Of a stretch of 64,000 bases of DNA, positions 55,101-60,973 are shown piece by piece. The notes under the pieces are model-generated. The model worked only from the letters and a program-made list of their open reading frames with translations, ran no database searches and was not told where the DNA came from. Position 1 is the first letter of the stretch, and each line of letters starts with the position of its first letter. The stretch spans positions 1-64,000 of the forward strand of contig JBMHDV010000004.1 of NCBI GenBank assembly GCA_049889215.1. The letters are read 5' to 3'. Both the position numbers and the translations under genes were made by a program. Source of the DNA: UBA817 sp049889215 (GTDB taxonomy: Bacteria; Margulisbacteria; Marinamargulisbacteria; UBA817).

Positions 55101-55392
55101 CTGAAATTTTAGTATCCCCAGAATCAAACAACAAATCTCCATCATCAAAATACAAGCTTAAATCAGTAATTTTATCGAGTCCTGTGGTATGAAAATCAGT
55201 ACCATCACTTGTAATTTTTATTGAAGTAAGACTATCAGTACCGTCAGAGACGACCGTAAAAAACAATGCACCAGTCGGTTCACCACGAACCACTCTACCT
55301 GAATTAATTTGGGTAAGTCCCGTGTAACTTAATACAGCAAACCCATCAACCGAAAAAAGCAATAAGAATAAGCCAATAAGTAAGCGCTTCAT
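52105..55392 (-). CDS. large secreted beta-repeat protein with FlgD/CTD-like C-terminus
   Basis: This 1095-residue protein has a signal peptide (MKRLLIGLFLLLFSVDGFA) and at least four related beta-sandwich units of about 100-130 residues rich in Thr, Ser and Asp, with repeated FDSTGSNNGVSGLHLY / FDSNGNNTGITDLKW and DKNLNGVLDSTDVFLSS elements. The last resembles a calcium-binding dockerin-like loop. The final 95 residues start KLLVYPNPYSPSIQ (about 1000) and run through VSFKIFDSTGREVTRL to NYYIKMTAVGNDGK, a FlgD-Ig-like or type IX-like C-terminal domain. It starts directly after yebC and its stop overlaps the PorV-like gene's ATG by one base, so the two are co-translated. Function unknown, probably surface-exposed. 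Confidence 0.75.
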   Translation of the reverse strand: MKRLLIGLFLLLFSVDGFAVLSYTGLTQINSGRVVRGEPTGALFFTVVSDGTDSLTSIKITSDGTDFHTTGLDKITDLSLYFDDGDLLFDSGDTKISATTTDYTSSATNTITFTINESITTTTKTILLVFTTGTTTSIADEMTIDVTEDNTGAITVSEADIDIVGVDASFTDLSGTTNLIYDSDATKFKMLQFQLTPDSEGYFIENISISNSASTFDSTGSNNGVSGLHLYKETSGADFNKDDDTLLKSITNTENDPVTFNSTSLATFSFSSDDGDNRKITAATTFYVVVDLGPSTNIEVNDVVTQINAKVSTITGNGVNSNYSYGPLNVAAKDFNNRSVSLAGMIIKSIENIFPSMNVAAGLTDIPILKFVAKSVGITTRLRTLVISNDSKSFDSNGNNTGITDLKWIKDDSGGEYSGYGKDGPGNNPNLDEDLEVDFLINDSSKGTFTYDNVKVDVASGVEQTFYILADFGSNMSAGQSVSLNISVDTKASFTGTDISIGSSFPLSVTPTQDITVVDPDFLVKTPLDAKIDSNDGIILDKDVGLFCNTSEQADCSLGGGATYRLVAGMYDVLMYVFDVDVYRQVTNASFEFKSPGYFSENSNGVSKLSLYLDKNLNGVLDSTDVFLSSTSSFSSASLATISNVSLPQGTGQKLLLLFDLGQRVNQADDALSIQLSNISMDGGVVAGMVPNPPTPYTYDVEPHLLKVTSLSSDISDSNVITQDSVFDVTTVITAESTESPVKISADAGAPVGGPKFYLDGVKGKDRSYEFSSTFKSGVGSGIGFIDPFISPATKQLVFQVSAADITSEGNYLIDYDVDYVVQDTDCAGKCYLEHPSRLTRSKGAGTNFQSAVSFSGTTGTKITPSISTTNKVYSWTLPGYVSSAQIQVNNQFMPFKNYQSVPQNAELKLTFANKGHDVDPSSIQVQLNGQLLPAESQISSGSSDNYFSYDVTKGELIIQSIGQSSGQVTIMANDLFGQAYPQAPIVFFTSSELQIEKLLVYPNPYSPSIQTDGLTIGFSLTQPASVSFKIFDSTGREVTRLDSEPFDLDYQIKKWPAKLLSNGKFISAGNYYIKMTAVGNDGKRVVSTTKLAVY

Positions 55393-56133
55393 CTACCCCT
55401 CCACCGCCTCATCGGGAATATCTGCATTATGAAAAACGTCTTGGATATCGTCATCGTCTTCCAACTTATCGATGAGTTTTAAAAAACCCTTTGCTTTTTC
55501 TACATCCAATAAAATACGCGTTTGTGGCACCATTTCGATTGATGCGTCTAAATATGTGGTTGATGCATCGTTAAATGCGGTAACAACAGACTCAAAATCA
55601 TCCGGCATCGTGGTCACTTCAACGGAACCATCTTCTTGTATATCCACATCATCGGCACCCGACTCAATCGCCAACTCCATTACTTGATCAGAGTCACAAT
55701 CATCATCAAACACAATTACACCCTTTTTTTCAAACAAATAACTAACTGCACCAGAGCTAGCCAAACTACCGCCCGCTTTCGATAATGCAGCGCGAACATT
55801 TGGCACCGTACGGTTTTTATTATCTGTTAACGATCGAATCAAGATGGCCACCCCACCTGGTGCGTAGGCTTCGTAAACAATTTCCTCTAAATCATTGCCC
55901 TCACCAGTACCAGCCCCTTTTTCAATCGCACGCTGAATATTATCTTTGGGCATATTCACATCCCGAGCTTTTTGAATGGCTAAACGCAAGGCTGGATTCA
56001 TGTCAGGATTTGCACCACCCTGACGCGCAGCAATGGTAATATCACGCCCAACTTTAGAAAAAGCTTTGCCCTTTTTGGCATCTTCTTTTGCCTTTATATG
56101 CTTAACTTTCGACCATTTATTATGACCGGCCAT
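55393..56133 (-). CDS. yebC: YebC/PmpR family regulatory protein
   Basis: This 246-residue protein matches the YebC/TACO1 family, first described as a transcription regulator and more recently linked to translation of difficult stretches. It begins MAGHNKWSKVKHIKAKED, the invariant start, followed by KVGRDITIAARQGGANPDMN. The middle contains the family's domain 2 (NKNRTVPNVRAALSKAGGSLA) and the acidic end (KLEDDDDIQDVFHNADIPDE). It has a strong promoter and a GGAGATAA ribosome site. Its stop lies exactly one base before the ATG of the large secreted-protein gene, so it opens the long co-directional run. Confidence 0.95.
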   Translation of the reverse strand: MAGHNKWSKVKHIKAKEDAKKGKAFSKVGRDITIAARQGGANPDMNPALRLAIQKARDVNMPKDNIQRAIEKGAGTGEGNDLEEIVYEAYAPGGVAILIRSLTDNKNRTVPNVRAALSKAGGSLASSGAVSYLFEKKGVIVFDDDCDSDQVMELAIESGADDVDIQEDGSVEVTTMPDDFESVVTAFNDASTTYLDASIEMVPQTRILLDVEKAKGFLKLIDKLEDDDDIQDVFHNADIPDEAVEG

Positions 56134-56163
56134 GTAATGTTATCTCCATATGAAACTACAAAA

Positions 56164-56193
56164 ATTATACGTGACAACGCACAATTTAGTCAA
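56164..56193 (-). promoter_or_regulatory. promoter of the yebC-led run
   Basis: On the minus strand TTGACT (56188-56193) and consensus TATAAT (56164-56169) are 18 bases apart. The start is near 56157, giving a leader of about 24 bases with a Shine-Dalgarno site. It is one of the strongest promoters in the window and may feed the surface-protein genes downstream. Confidence 0.65.
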
Positions 56194-56289
56194 AAAAAGC
56201 TGAAAAAAAATTTGTTGAAATTGCATTGCAAGCCCCTTACACCATTTATATCGTAAAAAATCAGCGGTAAGATGCATGTTTATTTAAGG

Positions 56290-56319
56290 TTGCTTAACCG
56301 CTATTCAATTGCATATGAT
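56290..56319 (+). promoter_or_regulatory. promoter, leaderless start of carbonic-anhydrase-like gene
   Basis: TTGCTT (56290-56295) and TATGAT (56314-56319) are 18 bases apart, and the -10 box ends exactly 6 bases before the ATG at 56326. It argues for that ATG rather than the ATG at 56272, which would lie upstream of the promoter. Confidence 0.5.
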
Positions 56320-56325
56320 AAAGTC

Positions 56326-56853
56326 ATGATTCAGTTCAATTTACCAGATAATGTAATGACACACACCCCCAACATTCATCCCGAAGCATTTATAGCCGCA
56401 GGCGCACAAGTCATGGGAAACGTGGTGTTAAAAAAAGACGCATCCATTTGGTACAACGCAGTACTACGTGGCGATATTAATCAGATTGTGATTGGCGAAC
56501 GATCGAACATTCAAGATGGCTGTATTTTACACCTCGAAAACGACCTGCCCTGCATTGTTGAAAATGATGTCACGGTTGGGCATCACGTTAATTTACATGG
56601 ATGCCACGTAGAAGAGTGTTGTCTTATTGGTATTGGAGCAATTATTCTTTCCGGGGCTAAAATTGGTCGTGGAAGCATTATTGGGGCCGGTGCAGTTGTT
56701 CTAGAAAATCAAGTCATACCACCCTTTTCACTCGTCGTTGGAACTCCCGGGAAAGTCATCAAGTCCACCCCAGAAGACACCATTGAAAAACAACAGAAAT
56801 GGGCAAAAAAGTACGTCGATTTATCTAAAGTACATAAAAAAAGCCAAAAATAG
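56326..56853 (+). CDS. gamma-class carbonic anhydrase family protein
   Basis: This left-handed beta-helix (hexapeptide-repeat) protein of about 175 residues resembles the gamma-carbonic-anhydrase/PaaY group. It has HPEAFIAAGAQVMGNV, SIWYNAVLRGDINQI, RSNIQDGCILH and the histidine pattern VGHHVNLHGCHVE. The three metal-ligand histidines are all present (ILH, GHH, LHGC). C-terminal VVGTPGKVIK is also typical. Members can hydrate CO2 or act as acyl/acetyl-transferase-like scaffolds, so the activity is not certain. The ORF is open from 56272, but the promoter geometry and family length favour 56326. Confidence 0.85.
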   Translation: MIQFNLPDNVMTHTPNIHPEAFIAAGAQVMGNVVLKKDASIWYNAVLRGDINQIVIGERSNIQDGCILHLENDLPCIVENDVTVGHHVNLHGCHVEECCLIGIGAIILSGAKIGRGSIIGAGAVVLENQVIPPFSLVVGTPGKVIKSTPEDTIEKQQKWAKKYVDLSKVHKKSQK

Positions 56854-57137
56854 GTCCAAAAAAGATGTTTTTGGCAAAATTTAGATCAATACCAATCATT
56901 TTTATCGAAAAATAACGATTTTATCAATTTTAAAATATCAGACCAAACATCTACCATTGGTTATTACCCAGATCAATTACACTATTAAAAAACTACAAAA
57001 ATGGGCAAAAAAGCACCTTTAATTATCAAACGTGCACAAAAAACAACAAAATGACGCTAAAAGCCAACGCCTTTATTAAAGAAAAGCCATTTTTTTATCA
57101 AAAAAAGAAACAAAATAGCACTTTAAATTAACAATTA

Positions 57138-58466
57138 CTACTTGAGGGACAGTGCCACAACACACTCAATATGCGGTGTATGACAAAACATATCCACCCC
57201 CTGAATGGACTCAATTACATACCCGCCAGCCACCAAATCTCGTAAATCACGCCCCAATGTATCCGGGTAACAAGATACGTAAATAATTTGATCCAGTCGA
57301 TTTTGAACGATTCCAGCCAAGACTGAGGAATGGCACCCCTGGCGAGGTGGATCTAAAATGACCGTTGCAGGGCCAGAAGGCAACTGATCCAAATAATCAA
57401 TGACATCACAGCATTCAAATTGAGCCGTCACCGCATTTTTAGCTGCATTTGCCCGAGCATCTTCAATCGCTGCAGGATTAAAATCAACACCAATAACACC
57501 AGAATAAAATTTGGCCACGGAGCAAGTTAAAATACCGGTCCCACAATACAAGTCCAAAACTCGATCATGCTGAATCTGCTTCACAATGGTTTGATACAAA
57601 CGGTTGACCAAAACACCGTTGGCTTGCATGAATGATCCCGGCAACACACGGCAGGTACACCCATGCACCACATCCTCGATATATTCATCACCCCAGGCAC
57701 AAATTAAATCATCACCCAATACATTATCCACGGTTTTGTCCCCTTGAACGGATGTATAAATACTGGTCATCCCAGGCAGGTCTTTAAGCCCATCAATTAA
57801 TGTCGATAAATCATACGATTGTGCGGTGGTAATCATCACCATCAATTGCCCGGTGACGTACGAATGCCGAATGCTAACATGCCGTAACACACCTTCTCCG
57901 GTTTGCTCGTTAAATACCGGTATAGGAAATTGCTGATGCCACGCCTTAATTTCAACCAAAACACGGTTCATCGGCGCACTCATTACCTCACAATAGTGAA
58001 CATCAACCACACGGTGTGAGCGTGGCGCATACATGCCAATCGTTAAGCCTTGTGGGCCCATCCCAAATGCAAATTGCATTTTATTACGTGTTGCCCACTG
58101 GCGATCACCAACAATCATAGGCTGAATTTTCACACCATCCAAATCCACATAACGCGATAATCGATCCGTTAAAAGCTTGGCCTTAAATGCGACTTGCCCA
58201 TCCTGGGACTGATGCTGCAGTTGGCACCCTCCACATTGATCAGCGACACTGCATTTTGACGCCACACGGTCCTTACTTGGCTGGTGTAGCGTTATTAACT
58301 TACCATACGTACGTCGTTTATCCACTTTAACGACTTTGAACTCGATCTCATCCCCTGGGATCACATTTGGCACATACACTGGCATATCTGCCAACCAAAC
58401 AATGCCCTCCCCCTTCTTCCCTTGATCGGTTACAGTTGCACGCTGAATTGAATTTTTTTCAAGCAT
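57138..58466 (-). CDS. rlmD: 23S rRNA (uracil-5-)-methyltransferase
   Basis: This 442-residue RumA/TrmA-type enzyme uses SAM to make 5-methyluridine in 23S rRNA. The N-terminal TRAM domain (VTDQGKKGEGIVWLADMPV) is followed by an iron-sulfur cluster motif CSVADQCGGCQLQHQ (about 72-86). The SAM-binding block is VLDLYCGTGILTCSVAKF near 300, and ILDPPRQGCH and IIYVSCYPDTLGRDL near 365-395 hold the catalytic cysteine. RlmC and RlmD share these features, so the exact target base is inferred. The intergenic region before it (56854-57137) is AT-rich with no gene. Confidence 0.88.
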   Translation of the reverse strand: MLEKNSIQRATVTDQGKKGEGIVWLADMPVYVPNVIPGDEIEFKVVKVDKRRTYGKLITLHQPSKDRVASKCSVADQCGGCQLQHQSQDGQVAFKAKLLTDRLSRYVDLDGVKIQPMIVGDRQWATRNKMQFAFGMGPQGLTIGMYAPRSHRVVDVHYCEVMSAPMNRVLVEIKAWHQQFPIPVFNEQTGEGVLRHVSIRHSYVTGQLMVMITTAQSYDLSTLIDGLKDLPGMTSIYTSVQGDKTVDNVLGDDLICAWGDEYIEDVVHGCTCRVLPGSFMQANGVLVNRLYQTIVKQIQHDRVLDLYCGTGILTCSVAKFYSGVIGVDFNPAAIEDARANAAKNAVTAQFECCDVIDYLDQLPSGPATVILDPPRQGCHSSVLAGIVQNRLDQIIYVSCYPDTLGRDLRDLVAGGYVIESIQGVDMFCHTPHIECVVALSLK

Positions 58467-58494
58467 GACTTTAGCTTAACAAACCAGGCAAGAA

Positions 58495-58523
58495 TTGAAT
58501 ATCTTTATGAATTTATTTACAAT
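58495..58523 (+). promoter_or_regulatory. promoter of Bax-inhibitor-1-like gene
   Basis: TTGAAT (58495-58500) and TACAAT (58518-58523) are separated by exactly 17 bases. The start near 58530 gives a leader of about 20 bases containing GAGGAG 6 bases before the ATG at 58551. Confidence 0.55.
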
Positions 58524-58550
58524 TAAAGTGATCAACGTGAGGAGCAAACA

Positions 58551-59279
58551 ATGTTAATGAAAACCGCCAACCCGGCATTAAATGCACAAATTTTTAATAA
58601 TGTAAAAAACTTGGACACAACCACTAGCATGACCATTCAAGGCACTGTGAATAAAACATTCATCGCCCTCATGATATTAATGGTGTCCGCAACATTCACC
58701 TGGGTCAACCCCAATGGTGGTTTAATGATGATGGGGGCCATTGGTGGCTTTATAACAGCCATTATTACCGCCTTCAAAAAAGAATGGGCACCAACAACAA
58801 CCCCCATTTATGCCGCATGCCAAGGATTGTTTCTTGGTGGAATATCCGTGATTTTTAATCAACAATACCCCGGCATTGTGATTCAAGCCGTTTACCTCAC
58901 CTTTGGGACCTTATTTGCCTTACTCATGGCCTATGCATCGGGCAAAATCAAAGTCACTGAAAACTTTAAACTTGGCATGGTGGCAGCCACTGGCGGGCTT
59001 TTCTTTTTTATGATCATCAACATGATTTTAGGATTTTTTGGCATGGGCATTACCAGCATTTACGGCAATGGCATGATTGGCATTGGGTTTAGCTTAATTG
59101 TGGTGGGCATCGCAGCCTTAAACTTGGTCCTAGATTTTGACTTTATCGAACAAGGCGCGCAACAAGGTGCACCAAAATACATGGAATGGTACGGCGCTTT
59201 TGGGTTAATGGTCACATTGATTTGGCTGTACATCGAAATCTTGCGCTTGTTGGCAAAATTACAAAGCCGTCGCGATTAG
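58551..59279 (+). CDS. Bax inhibitor-1/YccA family membrane protein
   Basis: The 242-residue protein has about seven membrane helices and the family's features: an N-terminal soluble stretch up to TMTIQGTVNKTFIALMIL, GGFITAIITAFKKEW, PIYAACQGLFLGGIS, VVGIAALNLVLDFDFIEQGA (with paired Asp residues near the end of helix 6) and WYGAFGLMVTLIWLYIEILR. Bacterial homologues (YetJ) are pH-sensitive calcium leak channels, and YccA interacts with FtsH. Function in this organism is inferred. It has a GAGGAG ribosome site. Confidence 0.9.
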   Translation: MLMKTANPALNAQIFNNVKNLDTTTSMTIQGTVNKTFIALMILMVSATFTWVNPNGGLMMMGAIGGFITAIITAFKKEWAPTTTPIYAACQGLFLGGISVIFNQQYPGIVIQAVYLTFGTLFALLMAYASGKIKVTENFKLGMVAATGGLFFFMIINMILGFFGMGITSIYGNGMIGIGFSLIVVGIAALNLVLDFDFIEQGAQQGAPKYMEWYGAFGLMVTLIWLYIEILRLLAKLQSRRD

Positions 59280-59371
59280 TGCACATTTGTTTTCACAAAT
59301 GAGTATAATCGTTTGATAAATTAACATAACCAAATCAGGCTAATAATAACGTTAAATAGTGCGTATTTCTA

Positions 59372-59932
59372 TCATTGCAGCGTGCAGCAACCCAAGTTCT
59401 TGTTTGGATCTGCGCTATTTGAAATATTAAAGAACGCACCACCCTCATCGACTTTATACAAGCCCTGTATCGCATTTGTTTGATAAAGCTGCTTATAAAT
59501 TTTCAATTGCTCACCATCAAAAACAATGAATGGATACTGTTCTTTATCTTTAATTTCAGGCGAAGCAAAAAGTAAAAATCTAGATTTTGTACCCAAAAAC
59601 GAATTCTCATAAAAACCGCATAAAAATTTTATTTTGTTATTGTAAATAATTATCTTAACTAACGCCTTTATGTTTTTTTTATTAAAATCCTTCTCACTGA
59701 AGTCAAACCGTGATTTTGCATTAGTCATTATTTTAAAGCATTTAATAAACTCCCACCCAAAAGTCGTCTCATTCCATTTCTCTTTATTGGACGGCAACCA
59801 TTTGCCATTACTATTATTTAGCTCAACCAAGTTTTTATTATTCTTAAAAAAGGACAGTCTCCCTTTGGTTTTTTCAAACCTTAATCCATACGAATTTAAC
59901 TTTAATTGTGGAAGGGATAATATTTTGTACAT
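59372..59932 (-). CDS. hypothetical protein, 186 residues, Cys-rich end
   Basis: No family is recognised. The protein is basic and Lys/Asn/Phe-rich, with no signal peptide or membrane helix. Its composition is AT-driven, unlike its GC-richer neighbours. It ends in GCCTLQ, so the last four residues CTLQ read as a CaaX-type box, and a second Cys sits before it; this may be chance. A reverse-strand reading also stays open over half the region, so this gene is less certain than others. It stands alone between BI-1 and the 60059 unit. Confidence 0.5.
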   Translation of the reverse strand: MYKILSLPQLKLNSYGLRFEKTKGRLSFFKNNKNLVELNNSNGKWLPSNKEKWNETTFGWEFIKCFKIMTNAKSRFDFSEKDFNKKNIKALVKIIIYNNKIKFLCGFYENSFLGTKSRFLLFASPEIKDKEQYPFIVFDGEQLKIYKQLYQTNAIQGLYKVDEGGAFFNISNSADPNKNLGCCTLQ

Positions 59933-59998
59933 CTAAAAAAATTAACACGAATATTAACAAAAAAAAATAAAAAAATATTTTTATTTATCAAAAATAAT

Positions 59999-60028
59999 TT
60001 GATTTAAAATCTAAAAAAAACGTAATAT
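59999..60028 (+). promoter_or_regulatory. promoter of the 2-oxoadipate/2-hydroxyglutarate unit
   Basis: TTGATT (59999-60004) and TAATAT (60023-60028) are 18 bases apart, followed by a leader of about 25 bases with a perfect GGAGG at 60048-60052, 6 bases before the ATG at 60059. Confidence 0.5.
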
Positions 60029-60058
60029 AGAAGCATATTAATTCTATGGAGGTCCCCC

Positions 60059-60973
60059 ATGATTTCAGCAATAAGAACAAGTGCTCGTTTCGCACAGCCA
60101 AAGGCTACACAACACGCAAAACGTGCACTAAGTGCCGCACCATCAACACGACAAGATATCGAGACCGTTAGCCAAACATTATTGGCAACACCGGTCACGC
60201 ACAACAACAAAAAGAGCATCATGGGGTATTTTAATCAATATTTCAACACGTATCTAAAGCAAGAAAGTGTACGACCCGTGGTTGATTTCTTAAAAACATC
60301 CGGTCTCACGCAAACCCAAATTGAAGATAACTTCAAAGATCACATGGCCTTACGTGCACCAACAAAGTATTCTGGAATCAAGCTCATTCAGCACCTTATT
60401 GGCGCTGGCATTTATGGGTTTGAAGCAACCCTGCCATCCAACCAAGCATCAGGCACAAAAAATGCCATTCAAGAAGTGAGCATTGGCGCTGGCAACCAAT
60501 ATGGGGTTACATTATCCGCCACTGGTGAAGCATTAACGCATGGCATGCCCAATTACCTATTTGTTAGCATGAAAATCGATCACAGCAATCATAGTGACCT
60601 TTTCACAAACTTAAACGAACCATTTCAGACGGAATATTTTGACAATATTTTAATCCACCCCTACTGGCAACCCGCAGAAACACTCACTCGTGCCCATGGT
60701 GCAGGTGCCGCGAATCATTTCACACTTAGCGTAAATGGCTTGGTTAATCTTGGATTTTGTGATGACATTGATGACTTAAGGCAGCAGTTTTTAAATGCGG
60801 GATTTAAAGAAAACACCAACCTGGCCGTTGAAGATTGCCCAGATGTTACCCAATATGCCCTAACCAGTGCCGGTGATGGCGTTTATGTTGAATATTTGCA
60901 ACGGGCGGAAGGGATTCCAGGGTTTTCTACCAATACAGCCAATATTAATCGCATTGGTGGCCATGTTCGTTGA
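60059..60973 (+). CDS. DUF1338-type 2-oxoadipate dioxygenase/decarboxylase-like protein
   Basis: The core (about residues 55-300) matches short DUF1338 proteins. FKDHMALRAPTKYSG holds the first metal histidine, HGAGAANHFTLSVNGL near 220 the second, then DDLRQQFLNAGFKENT, and DGVYVEYLQRAEGIPGF near 280 the glutamate. His, His and Glu are the metal triad of HglS, which turns 2-oxoadipate into D-2-hydroxyglutarate. The next gene encodes a matching dehydrogenase, which supports this role. Residues 1-54 are an extension outside the core with Arg, Ala and Ser and no acidic residue before position 33. The start is fixed by GGAGG 6 bases upstream. Family call inferred from motifs only. Confidence 0.65.
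   Translation: MISAIRTSARFAQPKATQHAKRALSAAPSTRQDIETVSQTLLATPVTHNNKKSIMGYFNQYFNTYLKQESVRPVVDFLKTSGLTQTQIEDNFKDHMALRAPTKYSGIKLIQHLIGAGIYGFEATLPSNQASGTKNAIQEVSIGAGNQYGVTLSATGEALTHGMPNYLFVSMKIDHSNHSDLFTNLNEPFQTEYFDNILIHPYWQPAETLTRAHGAGAANHFTLSVNGLVNLGFCDDIDDLRQQFLNAGFKENTNLAVEDCPDVTQYALTSAGDGVYVEYLQRAEGIPGFSTNTANINRIGGHVR

Noticed and set aside
26882..55392. Many long open frames on the strand opposite the giant and large surface genes.
   Set aside because: They lie within well-supported repetitive coding frames, have no family motifs, and come from codon bias of the real genes.
56272..56325. Longer start (ATG 56272) for the carbonic-anhydrase-like protein.
   Set aside because: It adds residues before the normal family start and would overlap a -35/-10 pair that ends 6 bases before the ATG at 56326.
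56843..56875. Inverted repeat GCCAAAAA...TTTTTGGC after the carbonic-anhydrase-like gene as a terminator.
   Set aside because: The stem is AT-rich, the loop is 17 bases, and no T run follows on either strand.
56854..57137. Possible small gene or RNA in the 284-base gap before rlmD.
   Set aside because: The sequence is AT-rich with poly-A stretches; I saw no start with ribosome site, no stable GC hairpin and no tRNA-like fold.
59284..59301. Hairpin CATTTGT-TTTC-ACAAATG just after the BI-1-like gene.
   Set aside because: The 7-bp stem is AT-rich and not followed by a T tract; terminator role not supportable.
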